A DNA stretch of 64,000 bases from Sphagnum compactum (Eukaryota; Bryophyta; Sphagnopsida; Sphagnales), in NCBI GenBank assembly GCA_965153455.1, contig OZ234499.1, positions 8,318,515-8,382,514 of the forward strand. The letters are read 5' to 3'. Below are positions 1-14,400 of the stretch, one piece after another. Numbering within the stretch: position 1 is the stretch's first letter; each line of letters begins with the position of its first letter. The notes under the pieces were generated by a model. The model was not told the origin of the DNA. It saw only the letters and a program-made list of their open reading frames with translations, and ran no database searches. The position numbers and the translations under genes were made by a program.

Positions 1-633
1 TCATTCTCTCGTCTTTCTCGCTCTTCAGTCTCCATCGCATTCTGCTCTTCGGATCTCCTCGGCGTTTGTCTCCGATCGAGCAGTCAGCTAGCTGTGGATT
101 GAAGGTTCTTGTGCGAGCTCTCTTCTAATTACTTGCTTCATTTTCTAGCATTATAGCTTCGTACTCCAGCTTTAGATCGTAATTAATTGTGCCCATCTCG
201 AGTACGGATGATATGGAGTACTGCAACTTTGCAAGCAGTTTCCAATGCGTTTTCGCAAGCTTGTGGCAATTCAGTTGCCTTTTTTTCTCTCTTCAGCAGC
301 TTGACATGATGGGGCTGCAGAGTGTCGAGCTCGGGTCGACGTCGCTTGTTATTTGGAACATATCATGAATATTATTGCGAGAATTCTGTTCTTTCGATGC
401 TTTTAGTGTTCTGGTACTAGTTTTGATTGTGTGTATGTGTTTGGAATCTGGATCTCATGTGATCGCAATGAAAAACTGGTTCTACAATGCATGGAATTGT
501 CGTCCTCGTCTCATCGAGACTTGTTTCTTCGTGTGGTACTAACGTGTTGCGGATGTGGTACATCATGAGCAGAGAAGCGGATTATTCTCTTGCTGCAAGA
601 TCGAAAAAGTAAATAGATCTCGATTCCCAAGCA
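1..633 (+). other. Upstream region and probable 5' leader of the phytocyanin gene
   Basis: No convincing coding exon is seen here. The first 60 bases are rich in C and T (tcattctctcgtctttctcg), as in many plant 5' leaders, and several GT/AG pairs would allow a leader intron. The start of transcription cannot be fixed from sequence alone. Confidence 0.35.
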
Positions 634-1279
634 ATGGCAAGTGCACCATTGTCGATCGCAACCCTTATGTCGGTGGCTGCAGCTTTCATGCTGCTGGTCA
701 CATTACCCATGAGCACCCTGGCTACATCTTACGTAGTGGGTGATCAAGCCGGTTGGAGCGTACCGTCCTCACCGATGTTTTACGCGGAGTGGGTTAACAA
801 GCACTCGCCCTTCCACATCGGCGACACTCTCGGTAAGCTGTTCGAGAAGCATGACTGCTGCAGGACGTACAATACTGTAGAATGATATCTATCTAGTTCT
901 TTTCACTGCCTTTGCATGAGAATATTTCATGAACTGCGCCAGATCGCCTTTTGTTCGAATATGATCATGAACCAGGAACAAGCTACAAAACTTATATGAC
1001 TTCGAAATTATGTGGATCGTTTCATGCCGACTGTTGTTGTTGTTGGGTTTTTTTTTGGGCTGTATAGATTTCCAGTATGGGGCCGGGGACAGCGTGTTGC
1101 TGGTGAATGAGAACGACTACAACATGTGCGATGTGTGGAACCCCATCTCATCATGGATAAACGGGCCTCACGCATATGAGTTGACGATCCCAACCACATT
1201 GTTTTTCATCAGCGGCTCAGCAGGCAGTTGCCGCAAGGGCGAACTTGTTGCATTTCCTGTCATCGCAGCGGCAGCTTGA
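634..1279 (+). CDS. Phytocyanin / early nodulin-like protein, probably not copper-binding
   Basis: Two exons, 634-832 and 1068-1279, joined in phase 1 across a GTAAGC...TATAG intron, give a 136-residue protein. Residues 1 to about 31 form a signal peptide (hydrophobic AAAFMLLVTLPMSTLA), so the product should be secreted. The mature part follows the phytocyanin fold: YVVGDQAGWSV start, GDTL before the intron (the usual intron site in this family), GDSVLLVNENDYNMC, then FFISGSAGSC. Phytocyanins are small blue-copper proteins of the cell surface. Here the first ligand His is replaced by Asp/Ser in GDSV, and the FFIS...GSC segment has Ser where ligand Cys and His normally lie, as in early nodulin-like members. 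No GPI-anchor tail is visible; the protein ends soon after the domain. The family is clear; the role is unknown. Confidence 0.82.
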
Positions 1280-1605
1280 TCGATGCCGATACTCACTGGC
1301 ATCATGCAGTACGTTACGCGTTCGAGAACAACGTATTGTAGTTACTAGATCTTTCGAGATTTCGAGCTAGTCCACTGTCCGACTGATCAATGATCAGATC
1401 CTCGAATCTCAATGAGAAAAGGATCCAACCTAGCTAGATCCTGTTGTAGCATGTTGCTGCGTACTCCAGCCTGTTGATTGCACATCTTGTTGTTGTTGTT
1501 GTTGTTTCATCTATAAGAGGAACCAGATGCAGCTTATGGGCTTTTGGAAGTGAAATCAGGATTGTAGTTAGCTGATTTTCCTGATCATGTGATGTTCTCG
1601 CGATT

Positions 1606-1611
1606 AATAAA
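1606..1611 (+). promoter_or_regulatory. Candidate polyadenylation signal of the phytocyanin gene
   Basis: AATAAA lies 327 bases after the phytocyanin stop codon in a T-rich setting. It is the first canonical hexamer downstream of the gene. Confidence 0.4.
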
Positions 1612-1639
1612 GTTTGGCAACCAATTCTGGATTTCATTC

Positions 1640-4600
1640 AGCCGTTTGCATTCATGATTACTGTTGCTGGATCTCTCGGATTTACTAGCTAAATGCATGG
1701 TGTGATTCTTTCGATGCTCTTGATCTCCTAAGTCCTCGCTCCTTTTGTATCTTTGTGTTTTGCCGGTGAGAATCGAGATGCTCCAACTACATGTAATTAC
1801 TGTGCAGATGTAGTGGATCTTGTCATATCGTTGCAAGCAATCGGCGAGTAATATTATAAGCTTGTTCCTCATGATTCACGATCATATTCATCTTGTGACA
1901 TTCATGAGCTCGAAATACGCGGCCTTGGCTGTGTCCGATGACGTACTTCTTGTGGTTGAATTGGCTACGACAAGAGGAGCAGCACGATTCTGGGTGCTTA
2001 AACCCTTACGTCTCTTGTCACTTGTGCCGCTTTCCTTTCTTTTCCTTGTTGCATTGTTGGGTGCTAGCTAGCTGCAAACCCTTCCTCATTTAGCAAGGAT
2101 TATTGTAGAAATGAGAGAAAAATCTCGCGGACCATCAACAACAAACTCTTGGACCTCATTCACCAAGAATTCACCAAGAGATAAGAAATTAGAAAAAAAT
2201 CTCGGTCGAAGCTGTCGAGACGCCGACATTCAGACGAACTGCAAGTCCTCTGTCATCAGCTGGGACAAGACGAGATTTAATAGTAGAAGACGGAGAGATG
2301 TGCCAGCCGTGATCGCTTTCGTAGGGATCTGCTACAATCGTTCCTGCTCTTTCATGATTCATCTTGGTCTGCAGTTCTCATGGATCAGCTTGTTCAGGGC
2401 CAAGGTTTTAGGTCAAGAAAGGAGGCTGGCAATGAGAAGTTCTACTCTGGCCTTTAAAGAACTGCAGGAGGACAGAATTGTTCTCTCTTTTACCCAGTAA
2501 CTTCAAGAGCCAGCAATTCTGTTGTCCTCACAGCAGGCAGGCAAGCATATTGCAGCAGGTTTTAGCTGGGTGTCTACTTAGGTTGAAGAAGATGTTGAAC
2601 AAGTAAGTAGTGGGTTACAGAAGGAATTGTGAGAAGTTGAAAACTTTTATGAAGAACCTGGTTGAGTTTATAAGACAAGTGGCATAATTGCACATGCCAA
2701 GGCAGCAGAGCTTTAGCGGCTCGCACTTCACACATTCTCAACAATGTAAAGCAGTACTCCCAGAAATTTCCTATTGGTATGTGGAGGGCACCTTAAATGC
2801 ATGAATTTCCTTCATAGAAAAGGCAAGGTATCTTACACCTCCTACTTTAAGAGTGAGAACGAAGTTATGCCCTCCACTCCTATACCTTGCAATCTATGAA
2901 TGTTTAAGTTCTTTAAGGAATACATGTAAAAGCCTTCCCCTCCTATGCCTTTTGATTTATATATGTTTAACTCCATTTCAGCTCCCTGCTGTTGTTCACT
3001 ACCAATGACAATCAACTATTCTATTTTTTTTCTTATGTTTTCCATATGGTTTTCAATAATTCATCATTATTTATGTCAATGTCAAATTTTAATTTTAATT
3101 AATATATATTTCATGGACATGAAAAAACAGATGTTAATTTGTTTTTTCATATCCATGTTGGTGGATAGGGAAAAAGAGTGAGATAGTTATAAAATGAAGG
3201 TAATTTTAGGAAAGATGAGAAATAGTTATGAAGAAAATTAATAATGGTATGTACACAAACGGAGTTAAAGTGTTGGTAAGTGAATGTTCATAAAAATGTA
3301 AGTAAAATGTAAGATATATTGTGTTTACACTTAATGTTATTCTAAGATCAAGTAGTGACATGGTACGTACACATGGCAAGAGTGTTAAGAGCTAGAGTTA
3401 CATTAACATCGAGTTTTAAATTAACACCAATGTTTTAACATTTTTTTGGTAAAAGCTTGTGGTAGCTTATTTGTCAAAAAAAGGCCAGATAATTTGAAGT
3501 TAAGAAAATTTTCATTGTGTGCATGATGTTCACGTCAACACTTTTGCTTACGTTCCATTGCTTAGCAACTTGCACATAACACTTTTGCGCCCATCAACTT
3601 TGCATAGCACCTTCATCACACTGATCAACAAAACAACTACTATTGTCAAAATCCCATCAACAAGATCCAAATCTATGATCATAATGAAGAACAAAAAGGA
3701 GCAACAAAATTGATAGAGGAAACTTAAGATTAAAAAATTTCAAATGAATCTATTGAAAAGTTGGAACTTGTCTTTTCCTCTTCAGATTTAGAGTTCATTA
3801 TTGAATTTCAGCAACCATCACAACAATTCCATGCATAAGACCTAAACCTAATTAAAGAATTCAAGAGGACAATGTAAAAAAACATGACTAAAAAATAACT
3901 GGAAAAATGAAAGTGTATTGAACCTTACCTAAACATTCCGAAGCTCATTGGGAAGCCTTCGAGGCAAAAAAGGAACAAAAATGAAGAAAATGTGTAGTAA
4001 AAAATTGCCACGGAAATGAAGAATCAAGTGCACCTCAAGTTTGACAAACAATGTTTAGGAAGAACACAAGCATCACCATGCCAGGAAGTTTTTTCATGAC
4101 AACATTGCAAGAAGAAAATTCAAACATTGTAAGCGCTGTAGAACCCATGAACATCATCAAGCAATGGAATGAAGATGTACATAATAAACAATTGAAAGAA
4201 ACAATTGACAAGCTTGGTGCAGGTGCAAGAAACTTGTAGCAAACAATCACAAGAGCATGCTTCTTCTGGAGTTGGGAGTAGAAATGCAATCATAATTTTG
4301 CGATTGACTTACCTTTTGACAAGTGTAGATGGTGAACCATCACCTTGGCAACACAAAGTTCTTAACAAGTAAGGTACCTTTTGGTGTAGATGTTCTGGTT
4401 TTTGGTGGTAGATTAATTTTTAGGTAAATAGGTTTTTTTTAATGGCTAATTAAAAAAATGCTCATGGTAAAAATTAGGGTTTTGTTAAGTAGGTGTTAGC
4501 ATTTTAAAACTTTTTTCCCCTAACACCAAGTGTGTACCTACCATAAGAAAAGGAAATAGTTATTAAGAAAAAAATGAAGTAGTTAGGCTTTAAAATGAGG

Positions 4601-7290
4601 TAGTTATTTTTGAAATTATTTTTGAATGGTCCATACATGACCATAGGAAGCATTCCAAAAAATTCCCCACATACCAGTTCATTATTCATCACTAGAATTA
4701 AGTTCATGATGATGTTTGCTTTGTGCTCTACCATGGGTAAAGCCGACCATTGAAGAACGTTCCCACAATGTAGATCCTAGGATGAAATGATATTTGGAAA
4801 TGCTTTCACCTTAGGCAACTTTTATCATACATTTTTATTTTCTTATCTTGAATTGAAAATAAAATTTTTCAAATCCATAAAATTTGTTATGTTAATGTTG
4901 TTGTGTCTAAACCAATGTTGATTTAACCAATGTTAAGTAGATAGTACAAATTGGGTGAGAATTATCAAAGGTTTCAAGCTAATTCTCACCACAAAGATTA
5001 GCAAATTTATCAAAACTCATGAGTCATGATACTCACCTTGATATCTAGCTTGTTTGTTTTTAAGTGGGTGAGAATCGGATGAGGTGATAACATTCACATT
5101 TCTAATATTCAAATAATGTAAAATGTGAAAACTCAATTTCAATTTTTAAGGCCAAAGGTCTAGGATAGTACTTAGGTTCTAGGTCTAGGGTTTTAGGTTA
5201 AGGTTTCCAATGAAGTTTAAAGTTTGTGGTGATGCTTAATCAATGTTTTGCGAAGATGCTTCCCCCCTTGAAAATAAAATGAGAGCTAAAAATCTTAGGC
5301 CCCACTTTGATTTTTGGTTTGCAATTTGAACTTACATTTGCTCTCTTGCATCCTTGTATTTGTTTTCATTTTGCTTTTGCTCTCTTTGTTAGTTCATAGT
5401 TTATTCATTTTTTCTCTCTCTTGTTTTTTTTTCTTTGTTCTTTTTTTCAATCTTGTTTATTACTATTCACACTTTGTAGCTTGTGTTCTACTATTCATGT
5501 TGTGCTCCTTGTATTCTGCTTTAGTCTTTTATGTTTTGCTTTAACTCCTTGTGATGTGATCAAATTTTATTATTTGCACCAATTCAGCTTTGGGCGTTTC
5601 CATTTTACAATGTAAATAAAAAGGAGTCACAATGTCGTAGTTTTTACTACAACACATTTTTGAGGTGGCTTTCTATGTATTTGGAAAAGATTTTATGGTA
5701 GAAATGTGAAATTAAAGGTGGATCACATCATAAACTCTCATTATGTTATAACATTAATGCACATCGAACAGTTCAATAGTCGATTAAGTACATTTTTAAC
5801 TTGCAAGAACTTGTCACAAAGACTATAATTTAATTAAGAAATATTAGTTTTAAAAAAATTGTGCATAAAATTTTGCACATACAAAAAGACAACCAATAAA
5901 AATAAAAATTTCATGAAAATTTCATGTTAGATTTAAAGTAATGATGTTCTTATTAGATGATAAATAAATGTTTAATAAATACATTATGTTATGATAATGT
6001 TGATGATTATGATTTTTTTAAGTTATAAAATGATCTCCCATTAAAGATGGTAGTTGGGTAAAATGTTTTTTTAATCATTCTAAAAGATAAAATGAAAATT
6101 TAATATTAATGAAAAAATAAATTGTTGTTAAACAAGGTGTTTTAAATAGCTTTTCTTAAATTATTGGTGTATAATTACAGAAAGGAAAAAATGAATTAGT
6201 TGCATATTCATGTTGTCTTATTTTTAAGGGCCAAATAAACCATATCTGATATTTAAGAGAATTCAAAATGAGTGACATTTTATGTGTTATTACTTTTGTT
6301 ATTAATTGTACTTCCAATTTTGACAAAAAATGTGTACACTGTACAATGAAAACACTGCTTTGCTCTTCTGTTTTTTTTTATTTAAAAATATTGATATCCT
6401 TGTGTTCAATTCTTTGTACTTTCCTTTAATTTACTGCATTTTGCTTTTGCTTATCATGTTTTATTTTAAATTCAAAATTTAAAAATTGACTTTGCACACT
6501 TTGCTTTTGCTTTTCGTGCTTCAATTTTTTAAACTAATGTGTGCTCCCTTTTTTGCTAAACTTTGGAGGTTGAGACGATTCTAATAAAGTTCACATATAG
6601 CATTCAACATCAACTTATCGTTGTTTCCTTTGTATGTAAAATTCCTGTGACATTCACTTTCGATGTTGCAATTGTGTCTTATTAAGCAGACTTTGTTACT
6701 TTTCCAGAGAAGAATTAACTTACTATTTGCCGTATATGATAAGAACTTTTGAATTTCTGCTCTGCATACTTTTCACCAAGAGCAATTCAAACTGACTTGA
6801 ACAACCTTTTCGGTGAGGTGTATGTAGTAGTACTATGGTAGATGTATAGAGGTAAATGGCCATTGATATCAATTGAAACATAAATATGGAAACAACCTTA
6901 GTAAATTTAAACAATGGACAATCAATGGAATCTTTTGTCATGATGAAGCAAGTGCAACAATCTCCTGATCTTAAAGAATAGAACTTATTGCACCCATTTA
7001 TCACATGCATGAGCAATATTGAATATTAGGATCAAAACATATGATTTCTCCCTGGAGTTTTTTCTTTGGAGCAAAATTTTGCCACTTGACAGCAAAATAA
7101 AAGGCCGTGCAACTTCTACAAAGTATTTTCTGAGAAAAAAAATCCCCAAAATTCATCACTCTAAATTCTCTTCCACTCAGTTCATTTAGACTAAATGCAT
7201 GTTCCTTCAAGACTTTGATGTTCCGAAACCTAATTAGTTGGCACCATGTGTTCAAGCATTCATCAACTTCTTGTCAATGTGAACAAACAA
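1640..7290. other. AT-rich intergenic spacer with repeat remnants
   Basis: No supported gene. Open frames are short and low in complexity. Up to about 2800 the base composition is mixed and could include a decayed gene or transposon fragment. From about 2950 it becomes strongly AT-rich with many poly-A and poly-T runs. A hairpin lies at 3112-3157. Near 2878 and 2940 a segment of about 62 bases (ctcctat.cctt...tatg.atgtttaa) is repeated with divergence. Confidence 0.5.
3112..3157. repeat. Short inverted repeat (hairpin)
   Basis: Two 18-base arms, 3112-3129 (catggacatgaaaaaaca) and 3140-3157, are reverse complements with one mismatch and enclose a 10-base loop. They may be the ends of a very small MITE relic or a fortuitous hairpin in AT-rich DNA. 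Confidence 0.5.
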
Positions 7291-8446
7291 ATAGGTATGT
7301 TCTATGTGTAGGGTAAAAGCCATAGGGTGGGGGCATTCTCAAAATAAGGGGCCTCGGATGAGGTGATCTTGGTAAAGCATGAGGCAAAATTTGTCATGAA
7401 TCAAACCTATGTAAATCAGGAGACTTATGAATGGGAGGGTTCTTATGCTTACTCCCTAATAGTGGGAGGGTTCTTACTCATATAAGTAGCCATAATTTCC
7501 CTTAAGGAGCCAAAATCCCTTAAGCTACTATACTCTATAATGAATCTAAACACAATATCAGCCGTGTGTTTGTGTGAAATTCTTGAGAGTTAGAGAGAAA
7601 GAGGGGAAGAAGAGCACCATGCTGCTTGTGACGGACATCAGCATTTTGGGAGCTCGAAGTCAGTTCAGGAAGTTATTAGGTTGGCACCGAGCAGTTGAAA
7701 CAAGAAAGAGCATGAGCTTGTAAGCAGGTAGGTAACGTCATTTTACAGCTTCGCAAAAGCCAAGACCTTCTTTTGACAAACTCGTTGAGGAGGAGGAGGA
7801 GGAGCAGGAGGAGCTCTGTCGAACATGAAGATGAATATGGTTGTCATTTTTTGATTCTCGTAAAAGCAGACCAAAAAAATGTTGAATACTTCGGTGCCGC
7901 CGGTGCAGAGGAGTCGCGGCCATGCAGCCATTGTTCAAGTTGGTTCCAATCAAGCAGCCATTTGCTCCTCTCTTCACTCACCTGTGCGTGCGGCGAGTTC
8001 CTCTTTTGACTTTTGTCATCTTCCGCCATCTGGCTGGGATTTTCTCCAAGCAAGAAATAGGAAGAAAGGATCTAGCAATCAGCCAGAATTTAGTTTCATG
8101 ACTATGCTAAAAACGTGGATCTATGACTACATTCATACGACTACATAGTCGCATTGAACATGTCGTTTATACCATTACATCTTGAGCAGACCTCTCATGA
8201 TTCTTGATATCAATGAAAATAAAGATTGTGAAATCCGATTTTATTCTCTTGATCTTGCAATGCCTTTTTTATGGCTTTTCTAGGATGATGCTCCCACTTT
8301 TGAATATGTTGTCTGTCATCTGTGAAGAAGATCTTTGAGCAAGGAACTTAGTGATTCTCTAGACCTCACAAGTTGTTTCCTTGCGGAGATTTTGGCTAAG
8401 AATATTATGTCAATTGCATGTTGGGGCTGGGTTTCTCCATGCATAG
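7291..8446 (+). other. Region upstream of the first visible IFT140 exon
   Basis: The first IFT140 propeller should be encoded here but is not recognisable. At 7431-7480 a GGGAGGGTTCTTA motif occurs twice, followed by a TATA-like catataagtag and a purine-rich leader (gagagttagagagaaagagg). This resembles an LTR or a promoter. A short ATG frame at 7619 (34 codons) and low-complexity GAG repeats around 7785-7815 have no known match. Confidence 0.3.
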
Positions 8447-11400
8447 AACAATACAAAGGTGCTTTCTGTCATCTCAGCAATCAAGGGAGTTGACTTGTGG
8501 GGCTCACACTTCTTGATTTGGAAGCTCAATGATGCAGAGGTTTTTGAGCTTGGATCTCATGGTAACAACAACAACTATTCTTGCCTCAAATTGTGTACAT
8601 CTCTAGATGTTTATGTGTTGAAATCTCCTATTCTTAGTTAGGATCCAACAGTAAGCCATCCTACTACAAGCTAACCTTTTTTGTGTTCTCATTGCAGGGC
8701 TTCAGCATGTGGCCAAATTTGCAATTGCAGAAGGTGCATCTTTGGCAATTCACCAAGAGTCAATTTTCCAAACAGATGATGCTGGAGTGAAGGTTTTGTC
8801 TCTCCAGGTATTAATGGGATTCTTTTCATGGAAAGCAACTTAATGTCAAGTCTATTTCTTGTGTGCATATTTAAAGCAGTTTCCAGGTATCTCATACAAA
8901 TGAGTTTTTTGTAACTGTGTGGCAGGGTGCCATCAAACAGATTTTGATGCTGGATGAGCTTCAGGGAAAAGTTATCCAGTTGGATGTTTGTGAGCAATTT
9001 CTTGCTGTGGTCAGTCCTTAGTTTTTGTGTCAAGAAGATCTTCAGCTCTAATTAGGGTTTTATCAACTAGTGCTGAATCTGAATGCTTTCATTTTGTTGT
9101 ATTAAAGCACACGTGTTTCTTCTCAAGTTGGGATTGTCACCCAAGGGACAACCTTGGTTTGCAGGTGACTGAAAATGGACACATTCGAATGTGGAAACTA
9201 GATGGTCAGGATGTCAAGCCTCACGGTTCATGTTCAGGCCGGAAGGTTATTAAAGCAATGGATCTGATTATTCATGACATGATGTTCAGGAGAATTTGGT
9301 TGAAAATGGGGATGCTTGCAGCCGTTTCTTGTCTCAGAAGGATACCCAAGAGTCCTCTCTTGCAAATGGTTTTGGAGAGAGGTCATGGTTTAAATTAACA
9401 AAACTTTGGTGCATTTCCACAGGTAGTCATTGACAATGAGCTGATTAGAAGGATAGAATCACTTCGATGCAACTGTGATGGGAGCAAATTGAGCTTTCTT
9501 GTTGGATCTCTTGCGAATGATTGCCTGGTCTCAAGTTTGTATGTATATGACACTGAGCTCGACAGGTTCCTAGTGTTTGATCTGAGGTACAAGAATGTCC
9601 ATGGACCCCTGCTTGATCGATTCCTTCTGTTGACCTAAGTGTAAAAATTTCCCTGTGTGCTCTCATTGTTCTCTATATGACCCAGATGTGTTTCACCAAG
9701 ATCTTTGCTGCAAAAGTGGCTTTTCCTGACCATGGTACTCACATTTGTATTTCTGATTTCCACATATATGTGCCCATAGGACAATAAACAGCAGGCCTGT
9801 TTCACATTGCTGGGATGGAGAAGAGTCTAAGCTATTGGCATGTGAAATAATTCCAGTAAGTGAAATGGCAGATATTGCAGCTTGTCAAACATGCATCAGC
9901 TGCTCATGCCAGACTACTTTATGTTAATACTATTCTCATGGAACATGTGGACCAGACTTTTAGATAATTGGAGATTTGTAATGGAATTATAAGGGACTAG
10001 AATCTGCTTAGGCCAGTTCTTGCCCTTATATGGGACTCTTTGGGTCTAAGATGGATGAAGTTGATGAGATTCACGGAGAAAAGGGGGCCACAAAGCAAGT
10101 CATAACCTTCTTTGTGACAGCTGAAACTGGCATTCTCCAGCATGATAAGGTTCCCTTTTTTCCACATTTTCCATACAGTGCACTTACCTGTCTTTGTTGA
10201 GACCAGTGACTAGTAGGAAGCTAACATGTGCATACTATGTGCACAATGATCCATGCAACAAGCCTTCTGACAGGTGACATTGAAAGCTGATTGGTAGACT
10301 TTCCCTGATGTGATGATGTCCACCAATGTTTCTATAAAGTCTCTGCATGGAGACTGTTTTCAAACCTGAATAGAAAACATCTGCACAGATTAATATTTTC
10401 AGCTACAGTATAATATGAGCCATGCACAGAGATCCAACAGATAGTAATGAGATGTTTCCATTGATATTTTTGGGGATGCAACATGCCATCTGCTGCAGTT
10501 ATTCATCATGTCTCACTGTTCCACAGATGGACCTTCCTGATTTGAGAATGAGTCTCCTTGGCATGTATTGTCCATATGTCTACTTGCATACTAAGCTGAT
10601 GACCGATGCACAAGAAGTGGCCATGGCAGGCTCTTTTGACAGGAAAACCCTTTGTGATTTTATTGGCATGGTATGTATCTTCTTCTTGGATGGTACATTG
10701 TCCTTGTGTGCTTGTGCGCTTTATGCTGGGTCCTGGTGCTCTGAGATCCTTAAGAGCTCTGGGTATGCAGAGACCTGTGAAGACTTCTGGTTTTGCAATT
10801 TTTTTTTGTGCCAGGCTGCTTTGCTAAGAGAATTTGTGCTTGTTTGATGGATTACAGTTTGCAGTATATTCAAGAATTCACCTCTGACCTCTACCCAGTC
10901 TTTTATGACTGATTCTATGCTTGACCAAGAGAGAATTTCCAACAAGAAGTTGTGGGATAATTCACTCGAGAATATCTGTCTTTAACAGGAGGAAGCTGAC
11001 CGAAAGACAAGGGCTTCATTGCTGGACTTTATTTACAACACCCTCGTGGGGAACATAACTGAAGCTTACAAAGCCGTGTGTGGTATCAAGGACAAAGGAA
11101 TATGGGAGAACATAGCTGGCACTTGTATGAAGACTAAGCATGTGGATGTTGCCCTCCACTGCTTTGCCAATATGGAATCTGCTTCAGCAGCAGCTTTTGT
11201 CACCAGGGCTAACAATGAACTGGTCAGTTGCCGTCTTCCAACTTTTGTCCATTGAAAGGAGGAGCAGAGTTATCAGGAGAGAACAGAAATTTGAATTTTA
11301 TTGTGTTTTGACAGGAGGAAAATGTGAGGGTGGCAGCTGTTGCCATCCAACTGGGTAAAATAGATGATGCATATAGGCTTTACGCCAGTTGCCAGCGCTA

Positions 11401-14400
11401 TGATCTTCTCAACCTCTTATACCAGGTATTTGCAATCAATATGTGACATTTGCAGTTCCTACCCTCTCCTGAATAGGTTAATGTGCCTCATCATTGCAGT
11501 ATCTCATTTCACATGTATCAATTCATGTTTGCCTCTCCATTTACACACATGGATCTTGAGACAATACATATTGGAAATTATCAATGTTCTTTTGGATCAT
11601 GTAAAGCAAGTGCACCCTGAGGAAGGCAACTAGATTCACTTTGAATTAATATTGACTGTTCAGGAATTTGTTACATTGAACAAACCATGATTTCTGCAGA
11701 CTTGTGGTGAGTGGGAGAAAGCAGTGGAAGTAGCAACACAGTATGACCGCATCAACCTGAGAAACACACATCACGCCTATGCCAAGTATTTGGAAGGTGT
11801 GGGGAAAATCAAGGAGGCTATTCACCATTATGAACTTTCTGGGACCCATAGGTAATGAGCATCAAACTGTTCAATTGTAGTCCTTTGAAGGTTTTGACTT
11901 ATCCTGCACACTCACTACTAATTATCAAAGATTAATATTTGAGGTGTTTTGGGATGTAGGTATGAGGTTCCACGCATGCTGTACTCAGTGCAGCAGGTGG
12001 AGGATTTGCAAGACTATATTGATAACAGTTCTGATCCTGCTCTTCAGCGTTGGTGGGCCCGTTTTTGTGAATCCAATAAACTCCTGCCTGAAGCAATTGA
12101 GTATTATACTGCTGTACGTCACTCAGCTTTGTCTCTATGGAGACACTCAAGCAAACACCGATATATGTTGAAATATATGCTCCTGCATATCTCTTGTGCA
12201 TGAAGTAGCATATTCAGCATACCACATATGTAACATTTGATTGTTCTGCAGGTTGCTCTCATCAATGGCGGATGTCTACCCTCACAGCCTAAATGTGGCA
12301 TAAATAAACAGAAGAATGATCAGAGTGTGTCTAAGAAGGAAATGAAGGGTCTTTAATTGAGATCTTTCATTGCTGGGTGAAGGCAGGAGACATCCTCTCT
12401 CTGGTGCGGGTATACTGCCATCAGAAAGACTTTGATACTGCTGCAAAAGTTGTGTCCTCAACTTCTGACCTTGCTGCTGCTTTCCATTTGGGGGGTGAGG
12501 TATGACTCTACTGTTCAAAATGTTGTTTAGCTAACCAAAAGACATAATGCTACTATTGTGATGTAAAGTTCTGATGCTCAATTGAGAGCTTTGTAACATT
12601 TTTCCAGTACCCACAAAGGTATTACAATTCTAGATGCACTGCAGTCTTGGGCATCATGGGGATTTCCAAAATATATTTCTTAAAGCTTGGCCTTAAGTGA
12701 AAGTTTGATTGTGTGAACATTCTACAAGTCAGACACAATCTTGACATCCTCCTTAAGGCAATTTTCTAGCGTGAGATTGAGAGGAAGAACTAACAACATG
12801 AGGTACTATAGACAATACATATGATCCACTATTGTGCAACCTCCCAAATGGGAAGTTGAGCACCATTTTTTGGCTGTCTGCCAACTGAACTTGACATGGG
12901 ATCATTGGTCAAAGCCATTCTGCATTTTGGGACAGCACACCTTTGGCTCTGTAGACCAAACATGTCTTGTTGCTTACCTTCATGATGCTGCATTGCTTAG
13001 GGAATATGTTACAGTTTCAGGTTCACAATCTCAGTGCCATGGTAGTACTCTATGGATCACATATTCCTTTTTCCTCATTGGTCTCTCTTTACAGAAGCAA
13101 TTGATGATTTGTGCAGTATGAGAAGATTGGTGAAATTGCTCAGGCCATACATTTCTTCATGAAGGCTGGGAAGTCAACCTATGCAGCTCAGATGGCAATG
13201 AAGTATGGCGTGGATAAAGAACTCCTTTCCCTGTCTCTACAGGTAAATCTTGGCAAACTGAGTTGCATGTATTCCAAAGACCAACTACACTTTTGAAGGA
13301 ACCATGAGATACACTAGGTGGGGGCATTTTAAGTCAAGAGTCTTCGCTGCATTATAGGATAACTTGGAAACAATAAGAGGAAGGGGGTGCCAGTTTCCAA
13401 AACTGTCATATACAGATGTGTAAAACATGCATGGTTGTCCTTGCATGGCTTAGAGCACAAAGGAGACAATGCTCTCATCAGCACAATACTTTGAGGGAAA
13501 AGGCATGCAGACAGAAGCGGTGCTGTTGTATCAGAAGGTATGTAATCAGTTCATTGAACTTGAAAAGCTAGTTGTTTCTCCTTTCACAGCCTCCAAATGT
13601 ACTGGGGCTCTTAGAAAGCACTTTCTGATATTCTTTCTTGCAGGGAGGAGACTTGGAGAGGGCTATTGATATTTGCTTCTGTTCACAACTATTTGATGCT
13701 CTCAAGGCAATTGCTGAGGATCTTGATGAAGCAGCTGATCCTGCACTCCTAGCAAGGTGTGGGTCCTTTGTAAAATTTGTCATATCTATTCCTCCTATCA
13801 ACTTATAGTTCTACAGCACTCTCTGATTATGAAGAACTACACAAAGGCAATAGAATGAATTTTTGAAAAGAAGATCCAAGGATAAATGGCAAGTCTGTGA
13901 AAGGAAGGAAAATGGCAAGTCTTCTAAAGATGATCGCTGAATCTGAGGGAGAAATTGGATTAAAAAATTCAATAGCATGAACACTCTGAATCCTGAAACT
14001 GCTTTTGCAAGAATTGAAGGACCTAACATCCCTGAGGTGTAAAAGCATCACAAGATGAGAAAGTCTCAAGAGACACTTTACTTATTGCATCATAGGTGTG
14101 GAGATTTCTTGATGCAACATAAGCAAATTGAAAAGGCAGTGCAACTATTTATAGCTGCCAAGCAGCATCGTCATGCAATTGACCTTGTATGCTGCCTCCT
14201 CTATAGTGTTTTCTTTTCATGATTGAGGAATATGATTAACGAGCAATGGTTCAAAGCTCAAATCTAGAATCATTGGAGAAGTTCCTTCTATATGTTGAAA
14301 TCTTCCATTACCTGCAGTGTATGAAGGAGGGGATTACTATTACAGACAAAATGGCAGAGGCGATAGCTCCAAAATCAGAAGACAAGAAAACTGAAGAGTG

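Noticed and set aside
2111-2500. 129-codon plus-strand frame
   Set aside because: No domain, no splice partner and no similarity recognised; treated as chance or decayed DNA.
12252-12310. Possible extra IFT140 exon beginning VALINGGCLPSQP
   Set aside because: The family alignment passes directly from EAIEYYTA to AGDILSLVRVYC, so this stretch is intronic.
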